Origin: Acidimicrobiaceae bacterium
GTDB lineage: Bacteria > Actinomycetota > Acidimicrobiia > Acidimicrobiales > RAAP-2
DNA: 39,942 bases
Direction: 5' to 3'
NCBI GenBank assembly: GCA_027315045.1
Contig: DAHUZS010000027.1
Location: 1 to 39,942, forward strand
The translations under genes and the position numbers were made by a program. The notes below the pieces were generated by a model, which searched no databases, had not been told where the DNA came from, and saw only the letters and a list, made by a program, of their open reading frames with translations. This document shows positions 36,109 to 39,942 of this stretch, in pieces (position 1 is the first letter of the stretch; every line of letters starts with the position of its first letter).

Positions 36109-36816
36109 GTGTCTGCTTGGGCGGGTCCGGCATTCCAGTCGTCCCTCACTTATCAGCTCGACCTCACCACGCTGCCCGATCAGGCCACCACCATCACTGC
36201 CAAGCTGAAGGCCGGCGGAATCGGGTACTGCCCCGAGTGGGTCATCACCGGGACCGTCCTCACCCTCACCACCACCCTCGGCCGCGACTAAGACCAGGCG
36301 GAGTGGGCGCACGCCTTCGGGATCTCTGCACTCTCGGTGCCGACCGCGAGCGGGGTGAGCGAGCCCTACCGTCTCTACAGGTGGTGGTACGGAGCGGACA
36401 AGACGCCGCCAGCGGCCAAGGTGGTCCCGGGGATCCTTCTGCCCATCGAGCAGCTCTTCTTGGGTCTGGGGCTGGCGGGCCCGACCTCACCCCGGCCAGC
36501 TTCGCCGCCGGGATGTTCGGGGCCCCGCCGCCGGGCGGGGGGCCAACCTCGCCGCTCGTCGCCGACGGCCACCACGAGTCGGCCTTCACCTCGGGTTCCG
36601 CCTCGGGTTCGGACCCCACGTTCATCTGGTGGAATGCCCGGGCCAAGGGTCCGAACGAGGAGGGGACCAAGGGGACGGGCCTCGTGGAGTACGTCGACGG
36701 AGGAAGCGGTATCCGCTCGGGAGGATGCCCAGGCCCCGACCCCGATGTACGGCGCCACCCGGGCCAGCCAGCCTCCGGCCTACCCGCCCAGGAGGGGCTC
36801 GCTGACGGCGGGCTGA
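36109..36816 (+). pseudogene. Branched-chain amino-acid-type ABC substrate-binding protein, C-terminal remnant
   Basis: The 3' part of a periplasmic-binding-protein gene. LTYQLDLTTLPDQATTITAKLKAG leads to PEWVITGTVLTLTTTLGRD, then an in-frame TAA (36289-36291) stands where relatives have Tyr. The same frame continues DQAEWAHAFGISAL to PPAAKVVPGILLPIEQL. Near 36480 the frame shifts to DLTPASFAAGMFGAPPPGGGP and IWWNARAKGPNEEG. Near 36710 it shifts back to PTPMYGATRASQPPAYPP and a stop at 36814-36816. About 25 residues appear deleted between KLKAGGI and PEWV. The N-terminal half and signal peptide are absent. Nonsense mutation, deletion and shifts together show a truly dead gene. Confidence 0.75.
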
Positions 36817-37007
36817 GATCCCACCGGTCCCGACGCGCGGCAACGCCCGGCCCGGCGCGGACGCCGATCCAGATTAAAACGGTAGATTCGCCCACCACGC
36901 CCACCTCTGTCTGGACTGACGCGCCCCGATCCCGTGGGCATCACGAAGCCTGCCCGCCTCGTCGGGCCGTCCCGCCGAGCACCCCACGAGCGTGGGGGAC
37001 CCGAGTG

Positions 37008-38615
37008 ATGGTCCTCCTGGTTCTGGTGACTCTGCTTGCCGCCTGTTCGGCTCCGGCCGCCGAGCACCGGAACAGACGACGCACGCCCGGTGTGGCGGCC
37101 AAGAAGCCCCAGCCCCTCCGGACCTTCCTCGGCCCCAACGGCGTCGAGTCGAGCGCCATCATCGCCCAGAACAAACTTCCCGGGACCTCGGCATGGCGGA
37201 TCACCTCGGAGGGGCCGGGTTTCGTCGAGGGCTTCGCCGACCACAACTACGCCCAGCAGGGCGACACCGTCGGGCTCTACGTGTCCACCGACCACCCGAG
37301 CTTCGAGGTCATCGCCTACCGCATGGGGTGGTACCAGGGACTGGGGGCCCGGCAGGTCTGGAACTCGGGGAGCGTGGCCGGGGTGTACCAGCCCCAGTGC
37401 CCGGTGCAGGCGTCCACCAACATGGTGAGTTGCGACAACTGGTCCGAATCGCTCACGATGACCATCACCTCGGCCTTCTTCCCCGGCGACTACCTGCTCA
37501 AGCTGGTGGCCGGGAACAACTCGGCCTACATCCCGCTCACCATCTGGCAGCCGACGAGCACCGCCACCTACCTCGTGATGAACCGGTCGCTCGTCGAGCA
37601 GGGCTGGAACAGCTTCGGGGGCTACGACTTCTACAAGGGAACCGGCCCGTGCATCCTCGACACGAACTCGTACCCCCCGTGCAATCGGGCCCGGGTGGTG
37701 TCCTTCGACCGGCCCTATTCGGGCTACGGCGCATCGGACTTTTTGACCAACGAGTACCCGATGGTGTCGTTCATGGAGCAACAGGGACTGGATGTCACCT
37801 ACTGCACCGACATCTGCATCTCTGAGCACCCGGGCTTCGTCGCCCAGCACAAGGCCCTGATCGCGCTGGACCACGACGAGACGTGGACCAACTCCGAGCG
37901 CATGGCGGTGCTCGACGCGGCCAACGCCGGGGTCAACGTGGCCTTCTTCGGCGCCGCCACCTTCGTCCGTCACGCCCGCTTGCAATCCTCGCCGCTCGGC
38001 AACGACCGGGAGGAGGTGGACTACCGCAATGCCGCCGAAGACCCGCTAAACAGCCAGGGCGGCGACCCCCTGGAGGTGACCGGGAACACTTGGGCCTCGC
38101 CGCCGACCAACTGGGACGCCGAGTCGTTCCTGGGCCAGATCTACAGCGGGTTCATGGTGCCCGGCGCCCCGAACGCCCCGATGGTGGTCTACGACGCCAC
38201 CTCCTGGCTCTTCGCCGACACCGGTCTCACCAACGGCAGTGCCATCCCGTCGGTTATCAACTCCGACATCGACCACCTCGACCCGAACGGACCGTTCCCC
38301 CAGAACCTCCAGGTCCTCGCGCACTCGCCAATCCCGCTTTCCGAGAGCTATACGAACCAGGGGGCCTGGAATGGCAACACCTATTCGGACACCACCTACT
38401 ACACGATCGGTGGCAGCGGAGCCGGCGTGTTCGACAGCGGCAACAACGTGTGGGTGGCCACCCTCCAGCCGTGTCCGTCTTCGAACCCGGGGTGCCCTGC
38501 ACCGATGATGCGACGCCTGACCGGCAACGTCCTCCGGCTGTTCGGCCAGGGCCCAGCGGGACAGCTTGAGCCTTCGCAGCCGAACTGGAGCACGGTGACC
38601 CCCGCCGGATCCTGA
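37008..38615 (+). CDS. Large secreted lipoprotein, DUF6605/N,N-dimethylformamidase-beta-like
   Basis: 535 residues. The hydrophobic start VMVLLVLVTLLAACS ends in a lipobox (LAAC), so the mature protein should be lipid-anchored outside the cell. The n-region is unusually short. The ATG at 37008 has GGGGGA 8 nt upstream; GTG at 37005 is an alternative. A beta-rich segment (QQGDTVGLYVSTDHPSFEVIAYRMGWY) precedes a large domain with FDRPYSGYG, FLTNEYPMVSFMEQQGLDVTYCTD, ALDHDETWTNSERMAVLDA and FFGAATFVRHARL. These match proteins annotated as N,N-dimethylformamidase beta subunit-like or DUF6605, whose Asp/His-Glu pattern (DHDETW) may bind metal or substrate. Several Cys pairs suggest disulfides. True enzymatic activity is unknown. 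Confidence 0.82.
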   Translation: MVLLVLVTLLAACSAPAAEHRNRRRTPGVAAKKPQPLRTFLGPNGVESSAIIAQNKLPGTSAWRITSEGPGFVEGFADHNYAQQGDTVGLYVSTDHPSFEVIAYRMGWYQGLGARQVWNSGSVAGVYQPQCPVQASTNMVSCDNWSESLTMTITSAFFPGDYLLKLVAGNNSAYIPLTIWQPTSTATYLVMNRSLVEQGWNSFGGYDFYKGTGPCILDTNSYPPCNRARVVSFDRPYSGYGASDFLTNEYPMVSFMEQQGLDVTYCTDICISEHPGFVAQHKALIALDHDETWTNSERMAVLDAANAGVNVAFFGAATFVRHARLQSSPLGNDREEVDYRNAAEDPLNSQGGDPLEVTGNTWASPPTNWDAESFLGQIYSGFMVPGAPNAPMVVYDATSWLFADTGLTNGSAIPSVINSDIDHLDPNGPFPQNLQVLAHSPIPLSESYTNQGAWNGNTYSDTTYYTIGGSGAGVFDSGNNVWVATLQPCPSSNPGCPAPMMRRLTGNVLRLFGQGPAGQLEPSQPNWSTVTPAGS

Positions 38616-38705
38616 GGCGAACCATGCTGGCAGCGGTCGGCGCATGACCTCGACCGGTGACGAGCGCTAGAGCTGCGGCCGGACCGGAGAAAGGCGACTC
38701 TCGGC

Positions 38706-39025
38706 TACCGGTGGCGTGGCGACCTCGGTGTCCTCGGGCGTGAGGCCTTCGAGCCGCCGAAGGAGCCGTCACTGCCGACCCACCACCTCTACCTGGTCGT
38801 CGAGGACTCCGAGGCCCATCTGGACCACTGGCTGTGGCGCGATCTCCCGCGTGTTGACCTCGAGGCCCGCGGCGCCTCCGGCGAGCTGAAACAGCAGAAC
38901 GCCGAGCTCGCCGATCGGGACATGGACTGGTACGTCGTGCTCAGGCTCCGTTCGTCTCCGGGCTGCTCGCCCGGGCCTGGGCCGAGCACGGGCTGGCGCC
39001 GGGGCGGCCCGCCGACGACATCTGA
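38706..39025 (+). pseudogene. GrpB-family (UPF0157) C-terminal remnant
   Basis: An open stretch from 38706 reads YRWRGDLGVLGREAFEPP, THHLYLVVEDS and LDHWLWRDLPR, then ARGASGELKQQNAELADRD and WYVV. This is the C-terminal half of GrpB-type nucleotidyltransferase-like proteins (HHLYV...HLAFRDYLR...YxxLKxxLA...). After codon GTG near 38940 a one-base loss shifts the frame; the other frame continues KAPF-like VSGLLARAWAEHGLAPG and stops at 39023-39025. No start codon or N-terminal half is found in the 90 nt after the lipoprotein gene. It is a decayed fragment. Confidence 0.65.
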
Positions 39026-39030
39026 GCGGT

Positions 39031-39792
39031 TCAGTCGCTCCAGCGGACCTGGAGACTGTCGCGCCAGCGCCCGAGGAGCTCGGCCTCTCCGGCGACCTCG
39101 ACACCGAGGAGCTCGGGATCTCCCCGGTTCCACATGAGGAGGTAGAGAGAGGAAGCCGGGCCCCGAAGGGCGCAGTCGTGTCCTCCCGGGCCAGCGGTGA
39201 TGTCGACGCCGTCGGGGCCGAGGCCGATCAGCCAGCGCTGCGGGACGTCGTCCGGCTCCACCGCGAGCACTCGGCGGCGCTCGACCACCGCCCGCGCCCG
39301 CTCAGTGGGCGCGAAGCCGGTGAGCAGCTCGTCGAGCCCGTCGGCGGCGAAGGGCGACTCGAACGCACCGATGCCTCCGAGGCTCGACTCGGCGTCGGCC
39401 CGGTGGACGGCGGTCTCGTGGGCCTGCCGGCGGGCCCAGAAGGCCAGGGGCGAAGGAGCGGGGAGGAACGACCAGTAGGGGAGGGACGGGTCGGCCCGTC
39501 GCAGGGTGTCCACCAAGGTGGCGTGGCCCGCCCGGAACCAGGCGAGCAGCGCGTCGTCCTTTGGGCCGGACTCGAGGACTTCCCGCTCCCCGGCGCCGCC
39601 CACCATCTCGGGCCTCGGGACCGCCAGTTGCTCGGTCGCCCATCGGTGCACGTAGCCGAGATGCTTGACCAGGTCCCGCACCGCCCATCCGGGGCACGTC
39701 GGCACCGGAGTGCCAGGCCCGGCGATCTCGGCGGCCTCGGCCAGTCGACGACCCTCCAGCTCCAGGGTCTCGATGTGCTCGGTGATCTCCAT
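39031..39792 (-). CDS. Maleylpyruvate isomerase/mycothiol-dependent enzyme family protein
   Basis: 253 residues. The N-terminal DinB-like four-helix domain (about 1-150) has VPTCPGWAVRDLVKHLGYVHRWA and HETAVHRADAE, giving the three histidines of the metal site seen in mycothiol-dependent isomerases. The C-terminal MDMPI_C-like domain (about 165-250) ends LRGPASSLYLLMWNRGD and WRDSLQVRWSD. Members use mycothiol as cofactor or simply bind metal; substrates are diverse. The ATG at 39792 gives MEITEHIETLELEGRRLAEA, the usual start. Presence of this family supports an actinobacterial, mycothiol-making host. Confidence 0.88.
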   Translation of the reverse strand: MEITEHIETLELEGRRLAEAAEIAGPGTPVPTCPGWAVRDLVKHLGYVHRWATEQLAVPRPEMVGGAGEREVLESGPKDDALLAWFRAGHATLVDTLRRADPSLPYWSFLPAPSPLAFWARRQAHETAVHRADAESSLGGIGAFESPFAADGLDELLTGFAPTERARAVVERRRVLAVEPDDVPQRWLIGLGPDGVDITAGPGGHDCALRGPASSLYLLMWNRGDPELLGVEVAGEAELLGRWRDSLQVRWSD

Positions 39793-39829
39793 GGTGCCCT
39801 TAGCTTGCGATTAAACCTTCGCCAGCTCG

Positions 39830-39942
39830 TTACGCGGCCTTCTTGACCACCGGATAGCGCGTTCGTGGCGGTCGACGAGTGCCTTTGGGTCGTCCGGGAC
39901 CAGCCTTGTCGGATTTCGGCGGACTGGCCGGAGTGCCGATGA
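39830..39942 (-). CDS. C-terminal tail of an incomplete basic protein, possibly a transposase
   Basis: Reading in from the right edge on the minus strand gives about 36 codons: a Pro/Lys/Arg-rich tail with KSDKAGPGRPKG, RRPPRTRYPVVKKAA and a TAA at 39830-39832. Tails with GRPKG and YPVVKK-like endings occur in several DDE transposases, but nothing catalytic is visible. It may instead be a basic nucleic-acid-binding tail. Confidence 0.3.
   Translation of the reverse strand, partial: IGTPASPPKSDKAGPGRPKGTRRPPRTRYPVVKKAA

Overview
The window is about 40 kb of very GC-rich DNA from an actinobacterium. It fits a deep-branching, Acidimicrobiia-like lineage better than a mycobacterium or streptomycete. 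Evidence: a 32-residue bS22-type ribosomal protein; a maleylpyruvate isomerase/mycothiol-family enzyme; many GTG starts; 4-nt GTGA gene overlaps; and the actinobacterial gene order tRNA-Gln, glmU, prs, rplY, pth, mfd, PPIase, mazG, eno, ftsB-like, DUF501, ppx. The lineage is inferred from content, not from a database search.

Layout. 0-3 kb: the start of an IS630-type transposase at the edge, bS22, a small unknown gene, and an OmpR-type two-component pair flanked on both sides by 11-bp-phased direct repeats that look like its own binding sites. 3-6 kb: tRNA-Gln, a small Cys-containing protein, a GlmU lacking its acetyltransferase half, and PRPP synthase. 6-8.7 kb: a lone type II sulfide:quinone oxidoreductase and a broken IS110 element, both interrupting the housekeeping order. 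8.7-20.1 kb: a tightly packed, mostly overlapping housekeeping operon from rplY to ppx, then a GNAT acetyltransferase. 20.2-24.2 kb: a frameshifted MerR/GyrI-type regulator, an epimerase/acyltransferase pair, and a frameshifted NlpC/P60 hydrolase with a frameshifted neighbour. 24.3 kb: a tRNA with a UAA (Leu) anticodon but the short variable loop of a class I tRNA.

24.7-33.1 kb is accessory metabolism. It holds an ECF sigma factor with a candidate autoregulatory promoter, a membrane partner and a secreted lipase. Next come an acyl-CoA synthetase, an aldehyde dehydrogenase, a TetR regulator and a diiron carboxylate protein. The last four could form an oxidation route from substrate to aldehyde to acid to acyl-CoA. 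33.1-35.9 kb is an oxidative-stress unit (Fur-family regulator and catalase overlapping by 4 nt) divergent from an O-methyltransferase. 36.1-39.9 kb holds a dead branched-chain-amino-acid-type binding protein, a large DUF6605-like lipoprotein, a GrpB remnant, a mycothiol-dependent-type enzyme and the tail of a possible transposase.

Broken genes are concentrated at 20.2-24.2 kb and 36.1-39.0 kb. Several breaks are single-base shifts inside otherwise well-conserved sequence, so assembly error must be separated from real decay. No CRISPR array, phage module or obvious defence system is visible. The best leads for new biology are the truncated GlmU, the atypical tRNA-Leu(UAA) together with TTA codons at the start of the diiron gene, the phased repeats around the two-component system, and the TetR/diiron/ALDH/acyl-CoA synthetase module.
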